The notes: generated by a model not told the origin, from the letters alone. A DNA stretch of 64,000 bases from Lewinellaceae bacterium (GCA_020636325.1 JACJYC010000003.1:620001-684000), one strand, 5' to 3'; positions 24,554 through 33,671 are shown, counted from the stretch's first letter. A program made the numbers and translations.

Positions 24554-26110
24554 ATGAAGAAAAACATTACCCGTTTACTCGCATGGATCGCGATCTGGAG
24601 CGCCGGCATCCTATTGGCCATGCCGGCAGCGGGAGCGCAGAAGCCGGGAGGCAAATTGAATGTGATCTTCATTCTGAGCGATGATCACCGGTATGACTTC
24701 ATGGGATTTACCGGCAAGGTGCCCGGACTGGAAACACCCAACATGGACAAAATGGCGCGGGAAGGCGCCCATTGCCCGAACGCCTTTGTGACCACCTCCC
24801 TGTGCTCGCCGAGCCGGGCCAGCATCCTGACCGGTCTTTATTCGCACGTGCACAAGGTGGTGGACAACGACGCACCGGCCGATTCCAGCCTGATCTATTT
24901 CCCGGCCTACCTGCAAAAAGGCGGCTACCAGACGGCGTTTGTCGGCAAATGGCATATGGGCCACGGCGACGACGAACCCCGCCCCGGATTCGACCATTGG
25001 GTGAGTTTCAAAGGACAGGGCCAGTATTATAATCCGACCCTGAATGTGGACGGCAAACAAGTGGTTTACGGCGACAGCGCCTACATCACCGATGTGCTCA
25101 CCAGGCATGCCCTGGATTGGCTGCAGAACCGGAAAAAGGATAAGCCGTTTTTTCTCTACCTGTCGCATAAGGCAGTGCACGCGGAATTTTTGCCTTCTCC
25201 CCGCCACCGGGGGCGCTACGCCGGTCAACCGATCAATTACCCGCCCACCATGTATCCGCCGGAAACGGAGCCGTTCAACTATAAAAGCATAACCGCCCCG
25301 ACGCCGACTGAACAGGTCCTGGCCAAAGCGCGCCGCACGCAGTACCGTTACGAATCGGTGCCCAATTGGGTCAAAGCCCAGCGCGGCAGCTGGCACGGCG
25401 TCGATTTCATGTACAACGGCGATATCGCATTTGACGATTTTTATCGCCGTTACCTCGAAACCCTGCTGGGCATCGATGAAAGCATCGGGCAGGTACTGGA
25501 CTACCTACGCGCCAACGATCTGTTGAAAAATACCGTCGTATTCTATATGGGCGACAACGGTTTCTCCTTCGGGGAGCATGGGCTGATCGACAAGCGCCAC
25601 GCCTACGAGGAATCCATGAAGGTCCCGCTGCTGGTGTACGGCCCCGGCATTGTCAGAGCAGCCCCGGTAAAGGAATTGATCCAGAATATCGATATCGCAC
25701 CGACCATCCTGGATATGGCGGGCGTCCCGATTCCTGCCTATTTGCAGGGCAGGTCCTTTTTCCCGCTGTTGCAGGGTAAGAAAGTGGACGATTGGCGGAA
25801 AATGATCTTCTATGAATACTACTGGGAGCGCCCCTTCCCGCAAACCCCGTCGATGCACGCGGTCAGGACCGATCGCTACAAGTTCATCCGCTACCAGGGG
25901 ATCTGGGATACCAACGAGTTTTTCGACCTGGAAGCCGACCCCTGGGAAGCCAACAACCTGATCGCCGACCCGGCTTATCAGGACAAGATCAGGGAAATGA
26001 ACGAGGCCTTGTTCGATTGGCTGGAAAAAACCAACGGTCTGGCCATTCCCCTGAAACCGACGCTGTATCCGAGGCCCGGAGCCGATTGGAAATACGGGAA
26101 CACTTATTGA
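24554..26110 (+). CDS. Cys-type sulfatase (S1 family)
   Basis: A 518-residue exported sulfatase with a signal peptide (ending AAGAQ). The CxPxR motif C84-S-P-S-R is present, so Cys84 should be converted to formylglycine. Metal ligands are D43/D44 in FILSDDHRYD and the Asp-Asn of YMGDNGFSFGEHG, followed by the catalytic-lysine region DKRHAYEESMKVPLL. It would remove sulfate esters from a glycan in the periplasm. Its presence between a GH144-like enzyme and SusCD suggests that the target polysaccharide is sulfated. No formylglycine-generating or anaerobic maturase gene is in the window. Confidence 0.9.
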   Translation: MKKNITRLLAWIAIWSAGILLAMPAAGAQKPGGKLNVIFILSDDHRYDFMGFTGKVPGLETPNMDKMAREGAHCPNAFVTTSLCSPSRASILTGLYSHVHKVVDNDAPADSSLIYFPAYLQKGGYQTAFVGKWHMGHGDDEPRPGFDHWVSFKGQGQYYNPTLNVDGKQVVYGDSAYITDVLTRHALDWLQNRKKDKPFFLYLSHKAVHAEFLPSPRHRGRYAGQPINYPPTMYPPETEPFNYKSITAPTPTEQVLAKARRTQYRYESVPNWVKAQRGSWHGVDFMYNGDIAFDDFYRRYLETLLGIDESIGQVLDYLRANDLLKNTVVFYMGDNGFSFGEHGLIDKRHAYEESMKVPLLVYGPGIVRAAPVKELIQNIDIAPTILDMAGVPIPAYLQGRSFFPLLQGKKVDDWRKMIFYEYYWERPFPQTPSMHAVRTDRYKFIRYQGIWDTNEFFDLEADPWEANNLIADPAYQDKIREMNEALFDWLEKTNGLAIPLKPTLYPRPGADWKYGNTY

Positions 26111-26169
26111 ATTGTTAACCAGATTTCAGGCATAATTTTTCTTTATCCAGCTTACACAAACTATTGAAT

Positions 26170-29145
26170 ATGAAAAACATAATTACACTAGCTGCAATAG
26201 TGACGATGTTGCCGGCGCTGGTGTTTGCCCAACGAACGGTTTCTGGTGTCGTGAATTCGACCGAAGGACCGCTCATCGGGGTGAACATACAGGTCAAAGG
26301 CACTACGCTCGGCGCCATCTCCGGCATCGACGGGGATTATACGCTTGAAGTGGCGAACGCCAACGATACGCTCGTTTTTTCCTATGTCGGATATGTGACC
26401 AAAGAAGAACCGCTGGCCGGCAGAACAACCGTCAACGTCGACCTTGAACTGGAATCGGAATTGCTGAACGAAGTGGTGGTCGTCGGTTACGGCGTCACCC
26501 GCAAGAGCGATTTGACCGGTTCCGTTGCCAGGGTGGAATCCGGGGATATCGCCAAGATACCGACGGCTTCCCTGAGCCAGGCCCTGCAGGGGAAAGTATC
26601 CGGCGTACAGGTGACGCCCGCTTCCGGCGAGCCCGGCGCCGACGCCATCATCCGCGTTCGCGGGGTAGGCTCTTTCCGGGGCGCCGACCCGTTGTTTGTG
26701 GTTGACGGCATGATCGTCAACGACATCACCTTTGTCAACCCCCAGGACGTGGAGAACGTATCCGTGCTGAAAGACGCTTCGGCCACCGCCATCTACGGCG
26801 CCCGGGGCGCCAACGGCGTCATCATCGTGACCACCAAACGGGGCAGTTTTGATCAGGATGCCCAGGTCAGCGTTTCAGCCTACCGCGGTTATCAGAATGT
26901 CATTAAGAAGATCGACCTCACCAACGGCGTGGAGTACGCCACCCTCGCCAACGAGCTTTCCGTGAACGAAGGCCGCAAAGCCCCGTTCGAGGATCCGTCC
27001 ATCTTCGGAGAAGGCACCGACTGGCAGGATGTCATTTTTCAGACCGCGCCGACCCAGAATTATCAGCTGAGCTTTTCCGGCGGTTCGCAGAAAATGGCCT
27101 ACAACATCAGCGCCAATTATTACCAGCAGGACGGGATCATCCGCGGATCGGACTTTCAGCGCTTTACCCTCCGGCTCAACAACGACTACCAGCTAAAACC
27201 CTACCTGAAGATCGGTCACAATCTGGCGATCGTGTACACCAACCAAAAGATCGGCGCCGGGGTGCTGAACTCCGCTCTTCGCGCCGACCCGCTCACGCCG
27301 GTCCGGGATTCACTCGGCAATTTCGGGGACGCCTCGATTTATTCTTCTTCCGCCAACGTGGAAGCCAGCATTTTCTACAACGACAACTACCAGAACGGGT
27401 ACCGCGCCATCGGGAACACTTATATGGACGTCAAATTCCTGAACGGCTTCACCTTCAGGTCCAATATCGGCCTCGATTTTCTGTACTCCGACGGCAAGTC
27501 CTTCGTGCCGATTTACTACGTCTCCGCAATCCAGCAAAATACCCAGAACGTCCTGAATGTTCGTTCGACCAGGTCCCGCAACTGGCTCTGGGAAAATACC
27601 CTGGCCTACGCCGGCGAATGGGGCGCACATCGCCTGAATGCCGTAGCGGGGATCACCGTACAGGACAACTTTGCGGAATTCCTGGGCGGCTCCAGGCGCA
27701 ATTACGTGGATGAATCCCAGGAACTGCGCTACCTCAGCGCCGGCGAACAGGGCACCGAATCCAACTACAACAATGTAGGCGGCGACTGGGCCATGATCTC
27801 CTACCTGTTCCGGGCCAACTATACGCTCATGGACCGTTACCTGTTCACGTTCTCCTCCAGGGTGGACGGTTCCACGCGCTTCGGCAAGAACAACCGCTAC
27901 GGTTTCTTCCCGTCTGTAGCGCTGGGATGGAACATCACCAACGAACCCTTTATCTCCGATATCCCCTTCCTCAGCCGCCTGAAACTGCGCGCCAGCTGGG
28001 GCCGGACCGGCAATGACCGGATCGGCGATTACGAGTACACCTCTCTGGTGACCTTGAACCAGGGCGCCGTATTCGGTCCGAATGAGACCCTCAACAACGG
28101 GGCCACCATCACCAAACTGTCGAACCCCGACCTGCGCTGGGAGGAGACCACCCAGGCCGATGTCGGCTTGGAGATCGGTTTGTTCGACAACAAATTCCAG
28201 GCAGAAGTCGATTATTTCCACCGGGTTTCCGACGGGGTATTGTATGAAACGCCGATCCCGGCCTACCTGGGCGCCAACGCGCCGGCGCAGAATACCGCCA
28301 AGATCCAGAATACCGGTTTTGATTTCGACCTCAAATGGCAGCAGCGCCTGACCAATAAACTGAGCTACAACCTGGGCGCTGTGATCTCGCTGCTCGACAA
28401 TGAAGTATTGCGCGTAGACGGGCAAGGCAGCGACCTCTTCGGCGGCGGCGGCCTTCCGGGCGGCCAGTTGGCGACCAACTCCCGCGCAGGCTGGCCGGTA
28501 GGCGCTTTCTACGGCTATCAGCTCGACGGCGTATTCCAGAATGAAGGAGAACTTTCCCAATATCCCAAACTGGGTACCCAGGTGGTCGGGGATCTCCGCT
28601 TTCACGATACCAACGGGGATGGGGTGATAACGCCCGACGACCGGACCCTGATCGGAAATCCGACCCCGGATGTCATCTATAGCTTCTCCGCCGGACTCGA
28701 ATTCGCAGGCATCGACCTTTCAGTGGAATTCAACGGTCAGGCCGGCAATGAGCTCGTGAATGCCAAACGAATGGGCCGTTTCGGTTTGTACAATTTCGAA
28801 TCCGTCTACCTCGACCGCTGGCACGGCGAAGGCACCAGCAATACGGAACCCAGGGTCACCACCTCAGGGATCAACTACGAATTCTCCGAACGGTTCCTGG
28901 AAGACGGCGATTTCCTCCGCCTGCGGACCATCCAGATCGGATATACCTTGCCGCAATCGGTTTTGCGCAAGGTGAATTTTTCCAACCTGAGGGTTTATGT
29001 CAGCGCCACCAATCCCTACACCTGGCAGCGATTCTCCGGTTTTACACCCGAATTGTACAATGCCAATGTGTTTGATGTCGGCATCGATACAGGAACTTAT
29101 CCGATTGCCAAAACTTTTTTGGCGGGAATCAATTTATCATTCTGA
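26170..29145 (+). CDS. susC: SusC/RagA TonB-linked outer-membrane transporter
   Basis: A 991-residue TonB-dependent importer. Signal peptide (ending LVFAQ), carboxypeptidase-regulatory-like domain about 22-100 (VSGVVNSTEGPLIGVNIQVKGT), the SusC box EVVVVGYG, plug domain (SLSQALQGKVSGV, IRVRGVGSFRGADPLFVVDG, DASATAIYGARGANGVIIVTTK), then a 22-stranded barrel ending AGINLSF. It imports oligosaccharides captured by the SusD lipoprotein, using TonB energy. The ATG at 26170 is the natural start; a TTG six bases upstream is in frame but adds nothing. It follows the sulfatase by 59 bp. Confidence 0.95.
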   Translation: MKNIITLAAIVTMLPALVFAQRTVSGVVNSTEGPLIGVNIQVKGTTLGAISGIDGDYTLEVANANDTLVFSYVGYVTKEEPLAGRTTVNVDLELESELLNEVVVVGYGVTRKSDLTGSVARVESGDIAKIPTASLSQALQGKVSGVQVTPASGEPGADAIIRVRGVGSFRGADPLFVVDGMIVNDITFVNPQDVENVSVLKDASATAIYGARGANGVIIVTTKRGSFDQDAQVSVSAYRGYQNVIKKIDLTNGVEYATLANELSVNEGRKAPFEDPSIFGEGTDWQDVIFQTAPTQNYQLSFSGGSQKMAYNISANYYQQDGIIRGSDFQRFTLRLNNDYQLKPYLKIGHNLAIVYTNQKIGAGVLNSALRADPLTPVRDSLGNFGDASIYSSSANVEASIFYNDNYQNGYRAIGNTYMDVKFLNGFTFRSNIGLDFLYSDGKSFVPIYYVSAIQQNTQNVLNVRSTRSRNWLWENTLAYAGEWGAHRLNAVAGITVQDNFAEFLGGSRRNYVDESQELRYLSAGEQGTESNYNNVGGDWAMISYLFRANYTLMDRYLFTFSSRVDGSTRFGKNNRYGFFPSVALGWNITNEPFISDIPFLSRLKLRASWGRTGNDRIGDYEYTSLVTLNQGAVFGPNETLNNGATITKLSNPDLRWEETTQADVGLEIGLFDNKFQAEVDYFHRVSDGVLYETPIPAYLGANAPAQNTAKIQNTGFDFDLKWQQRLTNKLSYNLGAVISLLDNEVLRVDGQGSDLFGGGGLPGGQLATNSRAGWPVGAFYGYQLDGVFQNEGELSQYPKLGTQVVGDLRFHDTNGDGVITPDDRTLIGNPTPDVIYSFSAGLEFAGIDLSVEFNGQAGNELVNAKRMGRFGLYNFESVYLDRWHGEGTSNTEPRVTTSGINYEFSERFLEDGDFLRLRTIQIGYTLPQSVLRKVNFSNLRVYVSATNPYTWQRFSGFTPELYNANVFDVGIDTGTYPIAKTFLAGINLSF

Positions 29146-29207
29146 AGCCGGAAGAAAAGAAGATTCCGTGCGAATCCTCCGGTCTTTGGATCCTCAATCA
29201 GATTATC

Positions 29208-30674
29208 ATGAATTCAAAATACCTTGTCTCCATCGCGTTAACCCTCGCGGCACTCGGATTCTCGGGCTGCGCTGAAGAGGTTTTCGACCGCAAACCCAAA
29301 GTGGTCATCACCCAGGAAAACTTTTTCCAGACGGAAGAACACGCCGTACTGGCCACCAACGCGGTGTACAATATGCTGCGCAGCTGGGAAGTCCACGTCT
29401 TCAGCTATATCGGATTGACGGACATAGCGTCCGACGACGCCGACAAAGGGTCTTTCCCCGCCGACGCGTTTTTCCTCCAGGAACTGGACGATTTCACCCA
29501 TACCCCCTCCAACCTGGCGCCTCAAACCGTTTGGGGCGGGTACTACACGGGGATCTACCGGGCCAACCTGGCGCTGGACAATATCCCGGACATCGAAATG
29601 GACGCCAACCTTAAAACCCGCCTCATGGGCGAATGCAAATTCCTCAGGGCCTATTTCTATTTCAACCTGGTGCGCTGGTTCGGCGACATTCCGCTGATCA
29701 CCAGAACGCTTGGCGCCGATGAATTCCTCCAGGAAAGAAGGCCCGTGGCCGAGGTCTACGCCCAGATCGAACAAGACCTGCTCGATGCCATTGCGGGCCT
29801 TCCGGCCAAGTACGCATCCGCCGACCTGGGCAGGGCCACGAAAGGCGCCGCTCAAGCCTTGCTGGCCAAGGTTTATCTTACGGAAAAAGACTACGCCAAC
29901 GCGGAAAAATACGCGCTGGACGTGATCAATTCCGGCTTGTATGCCCTGTACCCGGATTACGGAAAACTCTTCCAGCCCATCGGTGAGAACTCTTCAGAGA
30001 GCATCTTTGAGGTACAGGCCGCAGCCTTTGACGCAGGCGGCGGCGGCAGCCAGTACAACGAGGTGCAGGGAGTACGCGGCATGCCCAACCTGGGGTGGGG
30101 CTTTAACCGGCCTTCCGACAATCTGGTAGCCGCCTATGAGCCCGGCGACCCGCGGCGCGATGCCACCATCCTGTACGTAGGCGAGATCCTGCCCGACGGC
30201 TCCGACGTTGTCCATGACAACCCGGATATCATCGGGGAGCGCTACAACCAAAAGGCTTGGGTGCCCCAACACCCCGGCGGCAACGGCAACGGCAACGGCA
30301 ATATCCGCCTGATCCGCTATGCCGACGTGCTGCTCATGGCCGCTGAAGCCCTCAATGAGAATGACAAACCAGCTCAGGCGCTGGTCTACCTCAACATGGT
30401 CCGGGCCCGCGCCCGCAAGAACAATCCGAATATCCTGCCGGATGTGACGGTGACCAACAAGGACCAACTCCGCACCAGGATCTGGAACGAACGCCGCGTG
30501 GAACTGGCCCTGGAACAACAGCGCTGGTTCGACCTTTGCCGGCAGGGCAGGGTAGCGCAGGTGATGCAGGCGGTCGGTAAGAATTTTGTGACCAATAAGA
30601 ACGAACTCTGGCCCATCCCCCAAAAGGATATCGACCTGAGCCAGGGAACCCTGACGCAGAACCCGGGGTATTGA
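29208..30674 (+). CDS. susD: SusD/RagB family glycan-binding lipoprotein
   Basis: A 488-residue surface lipoprotein: lipobox LGFSGC (Cys21), then the SusD TPR-like fold with landmarks NAVYNMLRSWEV, GECKFLRAYFYFNLVRWFGDIPLI, RATKGAAQALLAKVYL, IRLIRYADVLLMAAEALNE, and WNERRVELALEQQRWFDLCRQG. It forms the lid of the SusC transporter encoded 62 bp upstream. A GGCAAC hexamer repeat at 30279-30302 encodes Gly-Asn repeats in a loop just before the conserved IRLIRYAD segment. Confidence 0.94.
   Translation: MNSKYLVSIALTLAALGFSGCAEEVFDRKPKVVITQENFFQTEEHAVLATNAVYNMLRSWEVHVFSYIGLTDIASDDADKGSFPADAFFLQELDDFTHTPSNLAPQTVWGGYYTGIYRANLALDNIPDIEMDANLKTRLMGECKFLRAYFYFNLVRWFGDIPLITRTLGADEFLQERRPVAEVYAQIEQDLLDAIAGLPAKYASADLGRATKGAAQALLAKVYLTEKDYANAEKYALDVINSGLYALYPDYGKLFQPIGENSSESIFEVQAAAFDAGGGGSQYNEVQGVRGMPNLGWGFNRPSDNLVAAYEPGDPRRDATILYVGEILPDGSDVVHDNPDIIGERYNQKAWVPQHPGGNGNGNGNIRLIRYADVLLMAAEALNENDKPAQALVYLNMVRARARKNNPNILPDVTVTNKDQLRTRIWNERRVELALEQQRWFDLCRQGRVAQVMQAVGKNFVTNKNELWPIPQKDIDLSQGTLTQNPGY
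30279..30302 (+). repeat. GGCAAC hexamer repeat inside susD
   Basis: Four hexamer units (the last ends AAT) encode (Gly-Asn)4. Slippage would add or remove Gly-Asn pairs without a frameshift. Confidence 0.7.
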
Positions 30675-30678
30675 AAAC

Positions 30679-30751
30679 AAGGTTAAAGGATGAAGGTTAA
30701 AGTTAAAGGGATGACCTTTTCTTTAACCTTTATCCTTGAACCTTTATCCTT
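30679..30751. repeat. Inverted repeat of GGTTAAAGGATGAA-type words after susD
   Basis: Copies of AAGGTTAAAG and AAGGATAAAGG-like words on the left (30679-30710) face their complements CTTTAACCTTTATCCTTG on the right (30720-30751). The hairpin lies just after the susD stop, with a TTTTCTTT loop, and may end the PUL transcript. It overlaps the -33 region of the next promoter. Confidence 0.55.
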
Positions 30752-30766
30752 GAAATATTATATTTG
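30736..30766 (+). promoter_or_regulatory. Promoter TTG-N20-TATATTTG for the sulfite dehydrogenase operon
   Basis: TTG at 30736-30738 and TATATTTG at 30759-30766 have the standard 20-nt spacing and lie 28 bp before the start at 30795. This separates the sulfite-dehydrogenase genes from the PUL transcript. Confidence 0.65.
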
Positions 30767-30794
30767 CCGGAATCATAGCACATCCAGTTCCGGA

Positions 30795-32009
30795 ATGAAA
30801 CGAAAACAACCAACCAGATCCCGGCGGGATTTTATCCGCCAAAGTGCGTTCTTTTCCCTTGGTGCAAGCCTGACGCCGAATTTGCCGGTCTGGCCCTCAA
30901 CCGGGCTTTTTGCCCCGGATCTTCCGGAAAAACACCCGGGTCTCATCGTGCTCGGCGACCGGCCGGTCAACGCCGAAACGCCGCCGCACCTCCTGGATGA
31001 CCCGCTCACCCCCAACGATAAATTCTTTGTTCGGAATAACGGCCTCCCCCCGCAAAAGGAGAGCATCGACCTGAAGACCTGGACGCTTACCATCGACGGC
31101 GAATCGGTGAAACAAAAAAAGACCTACACGCTTCAGGAGTTGAAATCGAAGTTCCAGCACCATACCTACCAATTGGTCCTGGAATGCGCAGGGAACGGCC
31201 GCAAGGAATTCAACCCGCCCGCCCACGGCAATCAATGGAGCGTCGGCGCTGTAGGCTGTGCGGCCTGGACGGGCGTCCGGCTCAAGGATGTCCTGAACGA
31301 CGCAGGCATCAAAAGCGACGCCGTTTACATCGGCTATTACGGTAAGGACAGCCACCTCAACGGCGGCGACGAGCCCTCCATTTCGAGGGGCGTACCCATG
31401 TCAAAAGCCCTGGAAGACGAAAGCCTGATCGCCTGGGCCATGAACGGCAAGGACATCCCCCTGTTGAACGGATTTCCGCTCCGGCTGGTATTCGGCGGCT
31501 GGCCGGCCTCCTGCTCCGGCAAATGGCTGTCCCGGATCGCTGTGCGCAATATCGTCCACGACGGCCCTAAAATGGGCGGCGACTCTTATCGGGTTCCCTG
31601 CCATCCGGTTGCCCCGGGCGCCAAAGTGGAAGACCAGGACATGTGCATCATCGAAAGCATGCCCGTCAAATCGGTGATCGCGTACCCCAAAACCGGCGCA
31701 ACGATCAGAAAAGGGCAGAAAATGCCCCTCCGCGGCCACGCCTGGGCCGGGGATACTTCGGTCAGGTCCGTCTTTTACTCCGTCAATTTTGGCCGGACCT
31801 GGGAACCCTGCAAGGTAAGCCCTCAGGCCAACCGGAATGCCTGGCAACAATTTGAGACCGAGATCGCTTTTCCGGATTCGGGCTACTACGAAGTCTGGGC
31901 AAGAGCCGTCGATGCGCAAGGAAACTCCCAACCCATGCTGTTGCCGGGGTGGAATCCGAAGGGCTACCTGAACAATGCCTGCCATCGGATCGCAGTCAAG
32001 GTTTCCTGA
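30795..32009 (+). CDS. Tat-exported sulfite oxidase/dehydrogenase molybdoenzyme (SorA-like)
   Basis: A 404-residue Mo-pterin oxidoreductase of the sulfite oxidase family. The N-terminus carries a twin-arginine signal (R10-R11-D-F with a hydrophobic stretch after). Cys131 in LVLECAGNGRKEF is the expected molybdenum ligand. VGAVGCAAWTGVRLKDVL, YYGKDSH and PLLNGFPLRLVFGGW are further family landmarks. The C-terminal third (about 295-404) is the Mo-co dimerisation domain. The likely reaction is sulfite to sulfate in the periplasm, electrons passing to the membrane cytochrome c encoded next. The true start is the ATG at 30795: the upstream in-frame extension to 30690 runs through the repeat and promoter. 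Confidence 0.88.
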   Translation: MKRKQPTRSRRDFIRQSAFFSLGASLTPNLPVWPSTGLFAPDLPEKHPGLIVLGDRPVNAETPPHLLDDPLTPNDKFFVRNNGLPPQKESIDLKTWTLTIDGESVKQKKTYTLQELKSKFQHHTYQLVLECAGNGRKEFNPPAHGNQWSVGAVGCAAWTGVRLKDVLNDAGIKSDAVYIGYYGKDSHLNGGDEPSISRGVPMSKALEDESLIAWAMNGKDIPLLNGFPLRLVFGGWPASCSGKWLSRIAVRNIVHDGPKMGGDSYRVPCHPVAPGAKVEDQDMCIIESMPVKSVIAYPKTGATIRKGQKMPLRGHAWAGDTSVRSVFYSVNFGRTWEPCKVSPQANRNAWQQFETEIAFPDSGYYEVWARAVDAQGNSQPMLLPGWNPKGYLNNACHRIAVKVS

Positions 32010-32036
32010 TCTAATCGAATTAAATACAATTCCTTA

Positions 32037-32531
32037 ATGGAGTTTGATAAAAATTCTACACTCGCGAAACTCAGCCGGCTCAATTGGATTGCCGGCCTGG
32101 TTTCTATTTTATCCTTCCTGCTTTTGCTTTATGTGGGTTTCGGCGGATCGCTGGGGTGGGGGAGCGAACCCGCTGCGGCCGGTGAAGAAATGCCCGCGCA
32201 GGCGGTGATCGCCGCCGACACAACGGACAATAGGGTAGAGGACGGAATTCACCTGGCAACCGGCCTGATCTACGCGGATGGGTTCGAAACCGTTCGGAAA
32301 AACTGCACCGCCTGCCATTCCGGTAAACTGGTCGCTCAGAACAAAGCTACGCGCGAAGGCTGGGAAGAGACCATCCGCTGGATGCAAGCCACGCAGGGGC
32401 TCTGGGACCTGGGCGATGCCGAAGCGGAGATCCTCGACTACCTGGCCGCCAATTATGCCCCCGCAGAAACAGGAAGGCGGACCAACCTGGACGTGGAGAA
32501 CATCGAATGGTATATGCTTGAACTGAAATAA
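32037..32531 (+). CDS. Membrane-anchored monohaem cytochrome c, partner of the sulfite enzyme
   Basis: A 164-residue protein with one N-terminal membrane helix (about 16-36) and one haem-c site C90-T-A-C-H94. The pattern around it (NCTACHSGKLVAQ, then REGWEETIRWMQ with a possible Met ligand) matches the short cytochromes found beside SorA-type sulfite dehydrogenases. It should accept electrons from the molybdoenzyme 27 bp upstream and pass them to the respiratory chain. Confidence 0.8.
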   Translation: MEFDKNSTLAKLSRLNWIAGLVSILSFLLLLYVGFGGSLGWGSEPAAAGEEMPAQAVIAADTTDNRVEDGIHLATGLIYADGFETVRKNCTACHSGKLVAQNKATREGWEETIRWMQATQGLWDLGDAEAEILDYLAANYAPAETGRRTNLDVENIEWYMLELK

Positions 32532-32541
32532 TCCGAGTCAG

Positions 32542-32901
32542 ATGATCCAGAAAATAAATTGGGCAGAAGTGCCGGAAGAACAGGTCAATCCCCAAATGAC
32601 GAGAAGAATCATTTATGGGGAAAAGATCATGATCGCCAAAATGAAATTCAGGGACGGGTTTCTCGTCCCGCTCCACAGCCACGAGAACGAACAGATTACC
32701 GAGGTCATTTCCGGTACCATGCGGTTCTGGTTTGGAGCCGGCCAGGAACAGGTCATGGACCTTCACGCGGGCGAAACCATCGTAATTCCGGGCAATCTGC
32801 CGCACGCAGCCCTGATGATCGGCGATGTAGAGGAAATCGACACCTGGGCGCCCCCGCGTCAGGATTGGATCAACGGAACGGACGACTACCTTAAAAAATA
32901 A
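32542..32901 (+). CDS. Cupin-domain protein
   Basis: A 119-residue single cupin. Motif 1 is PLHSHENEQITEVISG (H45, H47, E51 as metal ligands) and motif 2 is IVIPGNLPHAAL with a His. Function unknown; small cupins of this kind are sugar- or acid-binding, or small dioxygenases. It is 10 bp downstream of the cytochrome and 6 bp upstream of the SDR, so it belongs to the same operon. Confidence 0.82.
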   Translation: MIQKINWAEVPEEQVNPQMTRRIIYGEKIMIAKMKFRDGFLVPLHSHENEQITEVISGTMRFWFGAGQEQVMDLHAGETIVIPGNLPHAALMIGDVEEIDTWAPPRQDWINGTDDYLKK

Positions 32902-32907
32902 TGCTCT

Positions 32908-33669
32908 ATGGATCTGGGATTGAAAAACAAAACAGCCCTGGTGCTGGCATCCAGCAAGGGACTGGGAAAAAGTGTTGCGCTCGAACTGGCCCGGGAAGGC
33001 GCCCGGGTCGTCATCTGCGGCAGGGATGAAGCCGTTCTGACCCGAACGAAAGCCGAAATAGCCTCAGAAACCGACACCGATATCCTGGCCGTGGTCTGCG
33101 ACCTGAACAAGCAGGAAGACAGGATCCGGTTGGTGCGCGTAGCGAATGAAAAATGGGGCGATATCGACATCCTGGTCACCAACACCGGCGGGCCGCCCTC
33201 CGGGCCGTTTGAGCAATTCGGACCGGATGACTGGAAGGACTTCTTCAACAACCTTTTTGTCAGCGCAGCCGATGTGATCAAAATGGTGTTGCCGGGGATG
33301 AAGCGGAAGAAATCCGGCAGCATCCTGATGATCACTTCGGTAGCCATCAAACAACCGGTGGACAACCTGATCGCCTCCAACGCCGTCCGTTCAGGCTTGC
33401 TGGGTTTTATGAAAAGCCTGGCCAATGAAGCGGGGCCATATGGGGTCACCGTCAACAACCTGATGCCCGGCTTTACCCTGACCGAGCGGCTGGAAAAACT
33501 CATCGCACAGAACCCGAACATGAATTCGATCGCGGAAACCATACCCATGAAACGATTCGGCTCGCCTTCGGAGTTTGCGGCCGCCGCGGCCTTCCTGGTG
33601 AGTGACCGGGCCCGGTATATCACGGGCGTTTCCCTTCCCGTCGACGGGGGTTGGACAAAGGGGATCTGA
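32908..33669 (+). CDS. SDR-family protein lacking the canonical Tyr-x3-Lys
   Basis: A 253-residue Rossmann protein with NAD(P)-binding ASSKGLGKSVA near residue 14, CDLNKQ, NTGGPPSG and a C-terminal VDGGWTKG. The usual YxxxK active site is replaced by SNAVR (ASNAVRSGLLGFMKSLA), so both Tyr and Lys are absent. This matches the beta-ketoacyl-ACP-reductase-like SDR subgroup with incomplete catalytic tetrads (BKR-like). It is last in the operon. Its stop is 2 bp from the convergent glycosyltransferase stop. Confidence 0.85.
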   Translation: MDLGLKNKTALVLASSKGLGKSVALELAREGARVVICGRDEAVLTRTKAEIASETDTDILAVVCDLNKQEDRIRLVRVANEKWGDIDILVTNTGGPPSGPFEQFGPDDWKDFFNNLFVSAADVIKMVLPGMKRKKSGSILMITSVAIKQPVDNLIASNAVRSGLLGFMKSLANEAGPYGVTVNNLMPGFTLTERLEKLIAQNPNMNSIAETIPMKRFGSPSEFAAAAAFLVSDRARYITGVSLPVDGGWTKGI

Positions 33670-33671
33670 CC

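Noticed and set aside
27310..28605. 431-residue reverse-strand open frame
   Set aside because: Antisense to SusC, whose motifs are unambiguous; no start signal or family resemblance.
30690..30794. N-terminal extension of the sulfite enzyme
   Set aside because: It runs through an inverted repeat and the promoter; the Tat signal begins right after the ATG at 30795.
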